In this document: positions 1-12,446 of the stretch, piece by piece
Layout of the letters: every line of letters begins with the position of its first letter
How positions within the stretch are numbered: the stretch's first letter is position 1
Assembly: GCA_039619475.1 (NCBI GenBank)
Contig: CM077115.1
Location: 224,412,564-224,476,563, forward strand
DNA from: Icerya purchasi
Taxonomy: Eukaryota; Arthropoda; Insecta; Hemiptera; Monophlebidae
Direction: 5' to 3'
DNA length: 64,000 nucleotides
Program-made: the position numbers and the translations under genes
Notes under the pieces: generated by a model
The model's input: only the letters and a program-made list of their open reading frames with translations
Databases searched by the model: none
Told to the model about the DNA's origin: nothing

Positions 1-676
1 AAAAAATGTCAAGAAAAGACTTCCTTTTAACACATTTTTTATTTCTAGTTATGTTTGCAGTATCACGTTTACAAGAATATATTTTGTCAGCGCGAAGTTT
101 CCAATTAGACTCTGCTTCGCATGTTTATGTTTATAAACAATAAAATTAATATCATCTAGTGTAGTTGTTATAAACACACAGGAGAGCGCGATATTTGATT
201 AAAATCTGTTTAGCAATTTATAATAGAAATTACTTTTGGTGTTTTGTACACATAATATAACATGGAGAAATGAAACTTTGAAAATTAACGTAACTTTCGA
301 CTGGGACAGCCTGTCGCCGTTTTTATTAAAATATCGACATTTTATGAATTGATTAAAAGAAAAAAAAAAGTGAAAAAAATCAGCGTAAGTTAAAAATAAA
401 GATAAAATGACCGATAAAATGGTAATAAAGAAAAATGAAGCGGAAAGGCAAGTAGAAATATGGCAGTGTAGAGAGTACTCGTCGAAGAATACGAAGGGCT
501 AGATCGGAATGGGGACCGTGTTAAATAAAATTTAAGAGATAATGGGTGAAACTGTGCTTGAATTTTTGACCTATAAACGCGTATGTGTATGTGCGATACT
601 ATTGTGGGGTTATTTTTAAATATATATGTACATATATGCTTACACGCACATACACATACACATATGTATATATATA

Positions 677-715
<39 letters not shown>

Positions 716-3700
716 ATGCTTATATGTATATTAATAGCAAACAAACGAATTTACAAAGTCGTAAAAGTCAAATAATAGCTGTCATTTAATTAGACGGTCG
801 GCTGTTGGGGAATTTTTAGGGGCTTCGGCACGGAGTTTGCAGAGCTGTGTGTTTATGTGTATACAAAGAATAACGGCTGGTAATATGGTGTATATAGTTG
901 ATTTGTTTCGGTTAAAATTAACGATTTCGATTCGGATTTCTAGTTTATTTAGAAGCACGCTCGAGTAGACCCACATACAAACGCAGGTATAAAGAACAGG
1001 AAGAGGGAAGAGAAATGAAGAGGAAACTTCCAGGAAAAAGGATGTGGATGGGTGTAAGAATAAAGCGGTGATTTAAAGAAACGGACCGGCGAAGGTTAAG
1101 GAAAGAGGCAGTGGAAGCGTCGAAATGTCGTAGTTGTGGCCCTTAATGGGTTGCTTTAATGGGCACATTACTAGCGACGCTGGCAGGATCCGAAATACGG
1201 GAATACAGAGGCGCTGGGCCTAGTTAGTTGAAAAAAGCTCGCCTCTCATTTATTTTAAACATCTTAAAGAAGTACATCGTCTGCAGTGGCACATACGAGA
1301 AAAGCTAATATCCGTCCTCGTCCCATACCTATATAAAATTCTAAATGAATCTATACGCTGCCGCCACACGAGTGCCTAAACATTTTTCATTATTTTTTCA
1401 ACGCTGCTCCCTTAACGTCAAAGGAAACATTTTGGAAATTTAATTAAATTACAACGTAAATGTGTTGTAAAATCTCAGCATTAATGTCATCACAGCCGGT
1501 AATTACTGCTTCCCGTTTGATTGCCGGCAAATGCCACCTCTTTCATTGCTCCTATATATTTCATGTATTCTCCCAAGCGTCTATTATTCATATAGTAGTC
1601 CCTTTCTGCGAGTTTCTTCAACTGACTTTGTTGTTGTTTTTACTCATTAAACAAGTCAACATCCGGAAGCTAAAAAAAAAGTACAGCAGGCTTGTAATGT
1701 TTGAAAGAAAAAAAAAAAAAGAAGAAAACTGTTAAAGCTATTGAAAAAGAAAATCCTGCTAATATGAGTGGTTCTTCTGCGATCGGATAGAGATTTTTGT
1801 TTCTTGAAAACGGTAATTCATCACTGCTGAATTGTGAACATTATTGAATAATAATTTTCTGCTTCATTTGTGCCTTAATGCAGGAGAAATGCTGCCATCA
1901 AAATCGCACTGTATGTAGCAGGTCTGGAAATTTCTGAGGATATCACGCGGCAGAGTTAATTACGCAATTCCCTACATTCTATTTTCCTTACCCTCTCCCA
2001 CTCGTTGTTGTCTATCAATTATCGATACAGAAGCTCATTTTTTGATAACTTTTTTCCAGATATCAATACGCCAGATTGTTTCAGGGTTTTAATTTATATA
2101 AGCACACACGCATATATATAAATGATAGAAAGATTTAAATTAAAAATTTAAATTATAACTAGTTTCGATAAAAGAGTAAAACAAAACAAGCAAAAAACAC
2201 GGAATATACACGGAATATACACTTGTTTGGCGAATAAATTTAGTAATTAGACACCTAAATATATAATTATTTAGTTAATATGTTGCTTAAGTTGTCTGAT
2301 GTTGTCATCTTCGGAAAACTATTTGTATTCGTGGAGTCCCTGTTGTTTTTAGCCATTTCGAATCCGATAAATATTGTCATTTCATTGGTAGCGATGCTAT
2401 TGGTCGTGAGAATACGTCTTGTCTTGTTCGTGTTAGGTTTCTATTGGATTTACTCATCGTCGTATAGTGCCAGATTTAATTCCTGAGCGTCGGCGACTAC
2501 CTATTCGTACATTTCAGCTGTACAGACATAGGCATAGTATATTAAGCAATTATGCAACGCGAGTGTACACACGTAAGACTACGATTTTCATCGATGTACA
2601 AACGCAGTCCTCCGTGTGTGCGTTTGCTGCTGTGTACTAGACTAGCACGCATTTGCCATTGCTTCCCATGTGATTCTATTAGCGGTTATTTCGGTTAATT
2701 TTTCGAAATAATTTCTGTCCTCGTCCAGGATCGAGACTTCCGTAACGGAAGCCAAGCGTCTGGCATCTCGGCTTTCGTGACGATTTTTATGATGATTGGA
2801 TTTACTGCTGGTGTAAAATTCGACTACTTGATACGTTCATATCGGTCTTAAAAATTGGACACACATAAATCTCTCAAAAAGGCAGTATCGATTAGCGGGG
2901 CTCTGATCATTTCATGTATTTATGTTACCTCAAGTTTATTTGGTTTTTTTTTTTTTGTAAGCATGTGTTCGGCAGTGACGGCTTGTAATAGCTCAAGTGA
3001 GGAGGTCAATTTTTATTTTTTTAAAAATATTTAACCAGTAAAAGTAATTTTTATAGTAAAATATTAGCTTTATTCTGTCCTACTGCAATGGAAAACGGCT
3101 ATAGCTTCCCTTTTCATTGAAATATTCCATGTTTCACGTAAACAATTTTTCTACCGAGACGTCATACGAACTTGTTGTTCCGTCGAGTTTCTTAAGGAAA
3201 TCGCAATTGCTTCTTTCAAAAGCATAATTCACCTTCCCGACACAATTCCGAAAATACCTTTTATCGTTTTCTTTTTCTTTCTCATTCACTGAAGTTTATA
3301 ATTTTAAAACTGGAACATTCTTTTAATCTTTCATAAATCGAATTCTATTGTAATTCAGAAATCGTCCGTACTACAGCCATTTTTTTAAAAAATATTTCGA
3401 AATATAATTTATCAAACGAAAGAAAATAAAATCAATCACACAAAACGCAATTGCAGTTACCGGATATGGCAAAATGTCACACCGACATAGTGGGGGACGT
3501 TGACCGCAAAGAATCTATGAGCTTTCACTCTGAACTTGTACATTAAGTCGCGTCGTTGCATGGGCTCAACGTTGTGGCGCGCTAAAATGACTTAAAGGAA
3601 GATTCCACAAGTAAAATTTACTTAAGCAGGCAGCCAATTCCGCAGTATGACTCTGCCAAATATTTCGACCGCACCTGGGGGAGGGGACTCACGGCTTTCA

Positions 3701-4032
3701 TGAAAAATAAAAAAAAACAGGTTAAAAAAACAAATAAAAACAACGTATCTGAATTATACTGGCTTCTTATTGGTAGAAACTCTACTTTCAATGTCTAAAC
3801 GCCTTTTGTACCAGCGAGTTGCCCGTGCGGACGTATCGAATAGCACACTATGGGGATGTACGAAAAAATCCAATTACAGCAATATGCTTTCAGCTGCATC
3901 GTTACTATTGCAAACTTGTCGAGATATGGGAGTTAAAACAGTCAGCGAAATAATTAAAGATTTTGTTATTAGCCGCGAGGAGTGACTTCGTCAACACAGA
4001 AATTCTATGATAACATGTAATCAGTAATAATG
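1..4032. other. Unique AT-rich DNA, no gene recognised
   Basis: Apart from the microsatellite at 649-712 this stretch shows no coding signal I can support. Open frames are short and lack recognisable motifs. One 71-codon frame at 3770-3985 (+) ends 47 bases before the perfect inverted repeat at 4033-4146. Its residues (for example WGCTKKSN near the middle) match no family I recognise, so it may be the eroded end of a mobile element or chance. T-rich and A-rich runs occur near 2944 and 3708. Confidence 0.6.
649..712. repeat. Compound CA/TA microsatellite
   Basis: A run of CA-rich then TA-rich dinucleotides, read directly from the sequence. A short open frame through it (583-789, +) encodes alternating Tyr/Ile and His/Thr residues, which is what a translated dinucleotide repeat gives, so no gene is called. 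Confidence 0.9.
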
Positions 4033-4146
4033 TAAAACAATTAAGTAATATTTATTTATCCGACACATTCGTGATGAACTCCCATGATCATGAAGCTTCG
4101 ACTTCGAAACGCGCGTCGGATAAATAAATATTACTTAATTGTTTTA
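4033..4146. repeat. Perfect 32-bp inverted repeat with 50-nt loop, hammerhead-like motifs
   Basis: Arms 4033-4064 and 4115-4146 are exact reverse complements over 32 bases (the left arm ends TTTATTTATCCGAC). The 50-nt loop contains GTGATGA (4071-4077) and CGAAACGCGC just before the right arm, which begins GTC|GGATAAAT. A UGAUGA segment, then GAAAC, a tiny self-complementary ACGCGCGU and a GUC next to a long stem is the order of parts in type I hammerhead ribozymes with minimal stem III, known from Penelope-like retroelements. Against activity: the core CUGAUGA reads GUGAUGA, and the closing G-C pair of stem II is absent. No Penelope RT or GIY-YIG domain is visible nearby. The hairpin itself is certain; the ribozyme reading is inference. 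Confidence 0.85.
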
Positions 4147-5084
4147 TGTTAGTGGGTTTTTACTTGTTAAAATAAAAACAATGAGGAACAGATATAACAG
4201 TTCTTTGATGATTTGACATTTCTCAATACGCGTATTTCCTATACGCGTTTGAAGCGTTTTAAGTCACAGGACCTTATCAAGTAGATGCTTAGATTTTTAT
4301 TTTGAAGAGGCTAAATTATTTCACATATGATATTTTATATTAGTTATAATGACTGTGCTATATGGAAATTGAAAAGGACCGCGTGAATGCAGTTGAAGAA
4401 AAATTACAGTCGCACATGATTTCACCTTACAAAGGACAGATTCGAATACGAGTCGCCGGACGTTATATAAATATGCGTAATTCCTTTTTTTACCTTTGCT
4501 ACATTTAAAAGTTCTTTTCACTTAATATTTACGAAAGGTGTCATGACGATCGATACACTCTGTTTAACACCTAAGGCGATGAGACAAATTTTAACCGTGT
4601 CAATAGTAACTTGAACCAGCTTAATCAGTTAAACAGGAAACTTCTGAACACTAGTTCGCGAATATTTCTTCTTTACAAGATCACGATTATTCACCGTTGG
4701 AAAACTGCCAGAACTCGAAACATCTTCTTCGACAGATTCCTCCGTCGTCTAAATATTGTTTAGCGAATATCTTTGAATCTGTTTTTTAAACACTCATTAC
4801 TGTCTGGGGCCCAAGTAAATACAATTTCTCTTGTCACACTCATTAACGGTTAATACGAGAAATCGATCGGTACACGTTGAAAAAACACCTAAAATTGACG
4901 TCTCTCCTGCACGAGGAGCTATCATTCGAGAAGATGTCGTTTTTTTTTAGTTTTTAAATGATTGCCTGCAAACACGCACGTAATAGCTGCTTTCAAACGG
5001 TTAAGATAGATAATCACGCTGAAGAAAAAAGGATAAGCTTGCAACCGAAGCGACAAAACCGATTTCACTCTTGTTGTGTACGTC

Positions 5085-5720
5085 GACGAAGTGCTAAAAC
5101 GCCTAAACCCCTACTACCGCTAGATATCTATCAGTTTGGTTTTCGAAACAATCGTTGGCCATCAGAGTTAGATATAGCATTGATATAAAATGCTTTTGAA
5201 AGGAAAGATATCCTGCAAGAAATTCGATAGAGTGTGGTACGAAGGAGACCAATCTCTCAGTTGCAAATTGCATGTGTCGCATAAGAGGCGGTACATCGCC
5301 ATTTTAAGAGTTTCACGAGGGGGCTTTTTAGGACCACTAACAAACTGTGATGTATTCATTATTGCAGCATCGTTTGCAGATGTCACCGCAATATTGTCAT
5401 CCCAAGTTGTGAAGAATTTCAATGTTCTCGCTAGATACCCCGTCTTCTATTAGACACGTAACGGGAAGATTTGTGTAAACCTCCTTGTCACGTTATCATA
5501 GCGACCAATCAACACAGACTTACGTAAATGAAGAAAAAATTCCACAGATCGAAACCGCTAAGTATTTAGATATACGTCTTGGTTCACGTTTTGGCAAACG
5601 TGCATCGAGAAAAAGGCCGCACAGTTGAAACTAAAAACAAGACAACTCTACCGACTCACTGAAATACGATCATAATGTACGTACTGCAAGCGCTTAATTT
5701 GCAAATGAATACTAACCATC
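5085..5720 (+). pseudogene. Decayed Jockey-like reverse transcriptase fragment
   Basis: Across several frames the order of non-LTR RT motifs can be followed. YQFGFRNN (near 5131) corresponds to the QFGFR motif, and KKFDRVWYEG (near 5217) to the motif A region usually written AFDxVW. A region near 5560-5620 (TAKYLDIRLGSRFGKR) corresponds to the post-palm 'YLGIxLDxxLxW' segment, followed in another frame by QLKLKTRQLYRLT. These segments resemble Jockey-clade RTs. Stops and shifts separate them, and no endonuclease, poly-A tail or target-site duplication was found, so this is an old internal fragment. Ends are approximate. Confidence 0.65.
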
Positions 5721-6331
5721 CGCGAGTGTGATTTGCAGGGCAAAATTTATTCCTCGATGTCGTAAACACGAACATCGTCCGCAAAGATACATAAACGTTT
5801 AAACAATAAAAGTATCCCTAACACCGGGGACAAGATCATCGACGCTTTAATCATATAAAACCGCAAGATATATCCTTAAATAGTAAATAACCATTTAAAC
5901 ACCACTTTACTTTACACAAGTGGCTTATTTAGTTTTACTAGCAGCGTCAAACTGGGAATAAAAAAGAGAAAGAAAAACAATCCTCACAGTACACTTTCGT
6001 GCAAAACTACATTGTAATATTTCGAATGGAAAACAACTATTTCCTTTTAGTAGAACCGAAATTTACTGCGGTACGGTGAAAATCGTCACATAATTTTGTG
6101 ATATTTCTTCGTGACGGGCAAAAGTTCAGATTGAGCCCGGACAAATATTATTTTGGTATACTTACGAGTAATATTAATTTCCGTAGCTTAAAATACGAAT
6201 ATATTTCAAGTTTTAGTAATTTTCTGGTTGACCATCGACTAAATAACCGCATGTCGAGAAATCGCCGTCGGCGATGGACACGTTAGACACAAGCATCAAG
6301 GGAAGCGCATGCCTAGGTATATAGTCTTTCC

Positions 6332-6343
6332 ATTTGAGCGAAT
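6332..6343. repeat. Left 12-bp target-site duplication of element A
   Basis: ATTTGAGCGAAT lies directly before element A and recurs exactly at 9795-9806 directly after its GAA-repeat tail. This fixes both ends of the insertion. Confidence 0.95.
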
Positions 6344-6892
6344 GCCCTGCAGGGCACAGGTTGCTGTAACTAGAGTTACCTTCTCTAGTAAGTAGTCACT
6401 CGACCGTCATATGGTGCTAGTCCCACCGACGAAGAAACGAAACAGCAACCATGTGAATTCCATACGTCCACGTCGTGCAGGGTGGTAACTTTCTTTTCAG
6501 CGGGCTTAGCGCTGATTAGAAAAGCTAAATTGGAATTCAAACAAAGCTGATAGGAAAACGGAGGACGAGACACTTGCCGAATAAATACCGTTAAGCTCTT
6601 TTACTGCGATACCAACAGCAGACTATCAGCAACTCGCTCGCGACATAAGTGCCCAGTCAGGTTGGTTATCAACTCAGAGCGAGCAGGCGAGTATCCAGCG
6701 CCTTAAAACTGGGTCCTTTCGGCTAAGGGAGTAAACCCTGACAGAAAATCCAGCGGAAGGCAAGAGGGAAACCACCGCTGGATTCCATCCCCAGGTAATC
6801 CAATGGCAGAAAACACGAGAATGATGACCCTGAGTCCGGCGCGGCCTTTTAGTGGACACAGGGTGCTAAGAATCCCGTCGTCTGCTAAGGTT

Positions 6893-7700
6893 ACAAAAAT
6901 TGGAACGTGAAACGTAAGAAGCTTGTACCAAGGAGGAAAACTAGCTAATGTCAGGAAAGAGATGAAACGATTAAGGATAAAAATATTGGGCATTAGTGAA
7001 CACCACTGGCCAGGTAATGGTGAAAACAACTGCGAAGATGGAAAAGTATATTATTCTGGTAACACATCAGCCAATCAGAGAAATGAAGTAGGATTTATTG
7101 TAGATAAGACGATAATGGCATATGTAGATATCTTTGTCGGATAGGATTGCAATACTTCGGTTAAAATCAGGCAGGCTAGCGATAAATTTAATTCAAATAT
7201 ATGCGCCTACAGCAGACCCAAAATATGATGATGAAGTAATCGTTTTTTATGAAGAACTACAGAAAATAGTTGATGGAACAAAAGATCACGAGATGACAAT
7301 AATAATGGGTGATCTAAATGCAAAAGTTGGAGCTGGAAGAGATGGCAGTGCGGTAGGACCGTACGGACTGGGTGAAAGGAACGAACGAGGAGAGAGATTA
7401 GTTCAATTTTGTAAAATTAATAATCTCGTGATAAGTAATACTTGGTTTAGAATGCCGAACAGAAGGTTATATACCTGGAAATCTCCTCAGGACGGTGGCA
7501 ATACAATAAGTAGAAATCAGATAGATTACATATTAATCAAACAACGCTATAGAAACTCTATAAAATGTGCTAAGACGTACCCCGGAGCAGATATAGCGTC
7601 AGACCACAATCCAGTGGTGGCAAAAATTGATCTCCGATGGCGGATAATGAAAAAGCAAGCTGTAAATGGAAATGAAAGACTAAAAATATTGAACAATTAG
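6893..7700 (+). pseudogene. Element A endonuclease domain (AP-endonuclease type)
   Basis: This is the endonuclease that nicks target DNA in RTE-type retrotransposition. Visible pieces: a broken IGT-stop-NVRSLYQGGK start near 6899 where a TGA (6908-6910) replaces the Trp of the usual TWNVR motif; ILGISEHHWPGNG (the ExRWxGNG motif); IQIYAPT; IIMGDLNAKVG; LGERNERGERLVQF; NTWFRMPNRRLYTWKSP; NQIDYILI; and the terminal SDHNPVVAKI catalytic His motif. A frameshift near 7134-7144 (VDIFV to SDRIAIL) splits the domain. The same order of motifs is in element B. Without the Trp codon and the frame it cannot give a full protein. Confidence 0.93.
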
Positions 7701-7714
7701 AGAAACAAAATGTT

Positions 7715-9720
7715 ATGAAGACAGTGGAAACTGAAACTAACAAGATATTCAAAAGAGTATATGAAGAGCAAATAGCAGAAACAGCAACGGAAAAAATCAG
7801 AATAATTGGAGAAAAAATAAAACAAATGTGTATAGAAGTAATGAAAAGTAAGAAACAGAAAAAGAAACCACGGATGGCAGATAAAATTTTAGATTTAATG
7901 GAGAAACGCAGACTGAAAAAGGCACAACAGAGTATAAAAAAGTGCATAAAGAAATAAAAAAAGAAATAAGAAAAGCCAAAGAATCCTGGATGAATGAAAA
8001 ATTTGAAGAACTGGAAAAACTACAGAAGAAACACGATGCACTGAACATGCATAAGAAAATAAAAGAAATATCGGAAATATACAGAAAAAAGATACCTTCC
8101 AAGCTGATAGCAGATAATGGGAAACTAGTGTTGACACTTGATGAAAAGATGAAATGCTGGAGAGATTATGTGGAAAGATTATACGCTGAACGAAGAGAAA
8201 AAATCGATATTATACCCCAGGAGAATGAGAAGCTATCGATTTTGATGGCAGAACTGAGATATGCAGTTAAAACAATGAAACGAAGAGTTGCGGTTGGGCC
8301 TGATGGCATACCAGGAGAAGTAATCAAAATGATCAGTGACGAAAACATTAAGAGTCTACTAGATATATTTAATGAAATATACGAAAATGGTCGGATACCT
8401 AAGGAGTGGTTAGATTCCACTTTTGTAATCCTACCGAAAAAAAAAAAAAAAAAGCAAATAAATGCCATGAGTATCGCACAATAAGTTTAATGAGTCATCT
8501 CTTAAAACTTTTTTTCTGAAAATCATTTATGGACGTATTAGAGGAAAATCCGAAAAAGAACTAAGCGAATTCCAGTTTGGCTTCAGACCAGGGTGCGGGA
8601 CTCGAGAAGCGCTGACAGCAGTAAACGTACTACTACAAAAGTGTAGAGATCAGCAAAAAGATGTTTTCCTCTGCTTTCTGGACTACGAAAAGGCCTTCGA
8701 CAGAGTGCAACATACAAAGCTCTTAGAAATTCTCAAGGCAAAAAAGGTTAACGAATACGACCGCGGAATCATTAAAAATCTATATTGGGAACAAAAGGCA
8801 AAAATATTAGTGGATGGAAAGCAGACAGAAAGTATTGAAATTCAGCGAGGGGTCAGGCAAGGATGTATCCTATCACCATTACTGTTCAATATGTATGCGG
8901 ATGAAATATATTTGGCGAGGCTTTAGAGGATGCAAAATTAGGAATCAAAGTAAATGGAAGATATCTAAATAATGTGAGGTACGCAGATGATTCAGTTCTC
9001 TTCGCGGATTCGATGGAGGAGTTACAGGAATTGGTAAGATTAGTAAACGAAACTGGATTAAAATATGGGCTTAACATTAATGTAAAGAAAACTAAACTGT
9101 TAGCGATTAGTAAGAAGGATACAAAGGATATAGTACTTCAGATCAATGGACAAGAAATCGAAAGAATACGAAAATACAAATATTTAGGATGTTACATATC
9201 CGAATCTCTCGACCCCGAAATGAAGATTAGAATGAGAATTGGATACGCCAAGACTGTGCTTTCTTGAAAATGAAAAATTCCTTTACAAGCCGCTCGATAA
9301 ATTTGAAAACACGCCAGAGAATGATAATATGTTACATCTATAGTATTCTGTTATATGGAATAGAAGCAGCAACAATGACACAGCAAGGACGTTAAAAAAA
9401 CCAGAAGCGTGCCTAATGTGGCTGCATAGAAAACCGCTAAGAACTCTCCTTAGTCACAGAAGATGACCAACGAAAAAGGTATTGGAGCTGACAGGTGTTA
9501 AGAGATACGTAACGCAGACAATCAAGAATAGGAAAATCGAATATTTCGGGCATTTAATCACCAGAGGTCGAAGATACGAACCAATTAAAAATTGAAGGGA
9601 AAATTGATGGACGCCGCGGAAGGGGAAGAAGGAGAACTTCCTGGCTGCAGAATGTGCGGCAATGGACAGGATTAAACGCTGTTGGTGATCTTGTGCGAAC
9701 AGCGGAGGGACGAAAAATTT
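7715..9720 (+). pseudogene. Element A reverse transcriptase domain
   Basis: RT of the same element, in at least four frames. The linker is Lys/Glu-rich (7715-8150). RT motifs in order: VGPDGIPGEVIK (8293), IPKEWLDSTFVILPK (8395) interrupted by an A-run of about 16 bases (8438-8454) coding Lys, QFGFRPGCGTREA (8573), CFLDYEKAFDRVQHTKLL (motif A, 8672), RGVRQGCILSPLLFNMY (motif B', 8846), MRYADDSVLFADS (motif C with intact YADD, 8974) and KYKYLGCYIS (9172). Near 9600 a downstream RGRGRRRTSWLQNVRQWTG segment matches the Arg-rich C-terminus typical of RTE-type proteins. No RNase H. Frameshifts near 7950, 8470, 8920 and 9270 kill it, although the catalytic motifs survive. Confidence 0.93.
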
Positions 9721-9794
9721 AAAATAGTGTTAGCCTAGTGCCAGTAGGATCGTCGAGGCGCAGATACGTGTATGGCAATCGAAGAAGAAGAAGA

Positions 9795-9806
9795 ATTTGA
9801 GCGAAT
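9795..9806. repeat. Right 12-bp target-site duplication of element A
   Basis: Second copy of ATTTGAGCGAAT, directly after the GAA repeat tail; identical to 6332-6343. Confidence 0.95.
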
Positions 9807-12100
9807 AGAACTTTCAATGCCGATTTTCTTCAGCGTATTTAGATAACACGAGCCGATTTGTCGCGTAGCTTAATTTGCCAAAGCGAATAGTTTAGTAACA
9901 CGGTTCAGTGCATTTTAAAGCTTTTCATTAGCTTTCTGCGATGCTTCGGTTCAGGGCGACCAGGATTGCCTCGTAAGCGAACCGGGTTAGCGAGACTGTC
10001 AATGATCAGAGATAAATAAAAGCGCGCTACTTTGCGAGATATTCTTGCTAGCGGGTCATTATCGTTCGGCCTTTACTAGCTGTCTGATGAACTCGCCTGT
10101 CGACCTGAAGACGAGAACATTTCAAATACCTTTTCAGACTATTTGCTGTTCCAGCACCAGCGCCTGTTTTCTTTCTACATCGGCTGACTTTAACTCTGCG
10201 TTCTACGAGTAATTTATCAGTAAATCAAATAAATAAAAATGCCGAAAAAAACCATCTGTAACGTTTTGTTCGCACTGTTCCAATGAATACATCAACTGCA
10301 ATCTCCAGAGTTCCACACGCAAAAAAAAAAACAATCTCAAATAAAATTCGTAAACTCCGCGGAACCGTACAGTTCTAAAAAGGTTTTCGAAATGTTTAGT
10401 TTCGAGGCCATGTGTGAGCACACAACCGCTACGTGATCAGGATGACGGGGTTTTATTGATGACTTGACATCTTAAGGGGTACTATCTATTGAGCACTGGG
10501 TGCGATGAATTAATCCTTCGTGCGCTGCCAAACACTTGCGCTACGACCAAAATTAGAGACCTTGGAACATCGTTCGATTTGTAGCCGTCTTTTTAGTTAA
10601 TGCAATTTTTTCGAAACTAATAATTGACGACACAGCTTTTAATCTTTCAAGTCCTGGGACGCCTATAAATCGAATAGAGTTCTCTTCGAATTTTTCGATA
10701 TTATTATAACTAATTTGGTTTGTTTTAGAGCAGCTCGGTACATACACACACATTTCATTCATAATAGGCATTGAATTCCTATCTGGGTAGTAGTTCTCTT
10801 TCGGAAAAGCTTCGGATATTTCATCTGCGCAAATATTCTCGTATTCATTTCGATGAAATTCGTTATGTTTTTCCGCCAGTAGAATTTACGAAGAATCTTT
10901 GGCGAGCAGTTCAACTTTGCCTTGTCTGTTTTTACTGATCCGTTTCCGGGTCACAGTATCTGAGCAGAGTAGGCTCTATTTCTTGGTAATTTAGAACGGT
11001 CAGTTTCAGCATGTGTCATCGTAAAAAATCTGTAAGATTTCCTCTTTAATTTCTTTAATCGGATTATTTTATTTTTACCGCAAGAATGTACCGTGCGATC
11101 GGTCGGCGGCCAGCTACGTCTAGGGCTATTTTGTTCTTGCTGCAGAGATTAAAATACCGGAGTAGTCGAATGCTAAGCATATTCAATTTTGTGCACCTCC
11201 GTTTCTAACTGGTCTCTTTAGAGGTTAATTTTTACATTATTGCTTTTTTCATTTTCCAATAATCGTCGTTAAATGTGTTGTTATAGGGGTCTTTTTTCCA
11301 TTATCGTTCCACTTGCGATGAGAAATACAGGGGACTAGGATTGATAAATCTTCGACACACTTTAAACGAGATCAAGAAGTTAGACAAAGAGGTGCAGCAG
11401 ATTGGGCTCTGTGACTGGTAAGTTATGTCTGGCTGCAGGAAAGTAGCGAATTTTTTAGACTTGTGCACCTAGAATAACTGTCTATCAAGCCGCAATAAGC
11501 CACATGTAGTGTCTAATCGATTTTACCGGTGAACGGGAATAACAGTGTAACTGAATATTTAAATTTTTACACATTCAAATAATCGGTTACGGAGGAAATC
11601 ACACATAATGAACGGGAAATGTAATTCTGATTTAGCAACGCTTCTACTTCGTACTTCTCTCGGCGGCAGGCAGTCCACATAAACGACTTGACCGTTATTT
11701 TGGCCGTTTTCGATTTACTCGAACGTTGTTCAGAGTGTTTACCAGCGTTGCATTATCGTGAAAATATCAGTTAATATTCGTTCCGAGTCTGCGACTGTTT
11801 TAATGTCTCGCGCAGCCTTTAGTAAGCTGCGATTATCGCTATTTTGTATTACTTTTGAATATCGTTGCGCTCGAACACTTCTGCAAAACTGTGGATTATA
11901 ATACATGTGAATCGTTATCTCGTGTGCGTTCGCGTTCCTGTTATCAGCTCGGTAATCAGTTGTTTCGGCAGACCGGTGAGATCGCTTCATTGTTTTCTAT
12001 TTAGATAAATAATTTCGGTTTCTTCGCTGTCGCATTTAACTTTTACTTAGTTTACATTTTAATATTTCAGTTTGCCTTTCGCTGCTTTAAATTCATTTCG
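9807..12100. other. No gene recognised
   Basis: Unique DNA between elements A and C. Short frames (for example 10553-10771 on -, 11739-11990 on -) have no motif I recognise. The 5' untranslated leader of element C must lie near the right end, but its start could not be fixed. CGATTTACTCGA at 11713 resembles CGATTTGCTTGA found just after the poly-A of element C, which would be a diverged target duplication if real. Confidence 0.5.
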
Positions 12101-12150
12101 CTGTTTTCTTTTTTGTTTTTATTTTCCTCTCTCTTTTTCAAGTCAGTTGA

Positions 12151-12408
12151 TTGATGAGCTCGTCTAGTGGGGGCCGCCCGACGGCCTCCTCCAAAGATTT
12201 AAAAGCGAAACCGAATGTATCGCTAAACTTAATGGAGGTTGACGCTGTCGGTAAGCGCAAACCTTCTGGCCCTCTCTCGCCGTCCGCGATTTTGCCAAGC
12301 AAGGATCTGCGGCTATCTCAACCCGATTCGCCTAATCTCGCCACTTCAAATAATTCTCACAGTGCTACTAATACAGCTGTCGAGAATTTTATTATCGATA
12401 AAAGTAAA

Positions 12409-12446
<38 letters not shown>

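Larger units (their letters stand above)
6344..9794 (+). mobile_element. RTE-like non-LTR retrotransposon A, full length, inactive
   Basis: A complete insertion of about 3.45 kb bounded by the duplication ATTTGAGCGAAT (6332-6343 and 9795-9806). It begins GCCCTGCAGGGCACAGG and ends in (GAA)n rather than poly-A, as is usual for RTE-type elements with short simple-repeat tails. The first ~150 bases match the start of element B at 55016 closely (for example CATATGGTGCTAGTCCCACC in both), and the leader around 6690-6780 matches 55390-55470, so A and B are one family. It carries an apurinic-type endonuclease and an RT in one original ORF, now broken by a stop and several frameshifts. The exact duplication together with a heavily broken ORF suggests moderate age. 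Confidence 0.93.

Noticed and set aside
583..789. 68-codon open frame
   Set aside because: Translation of a CA/TA microsatellite; no motif.
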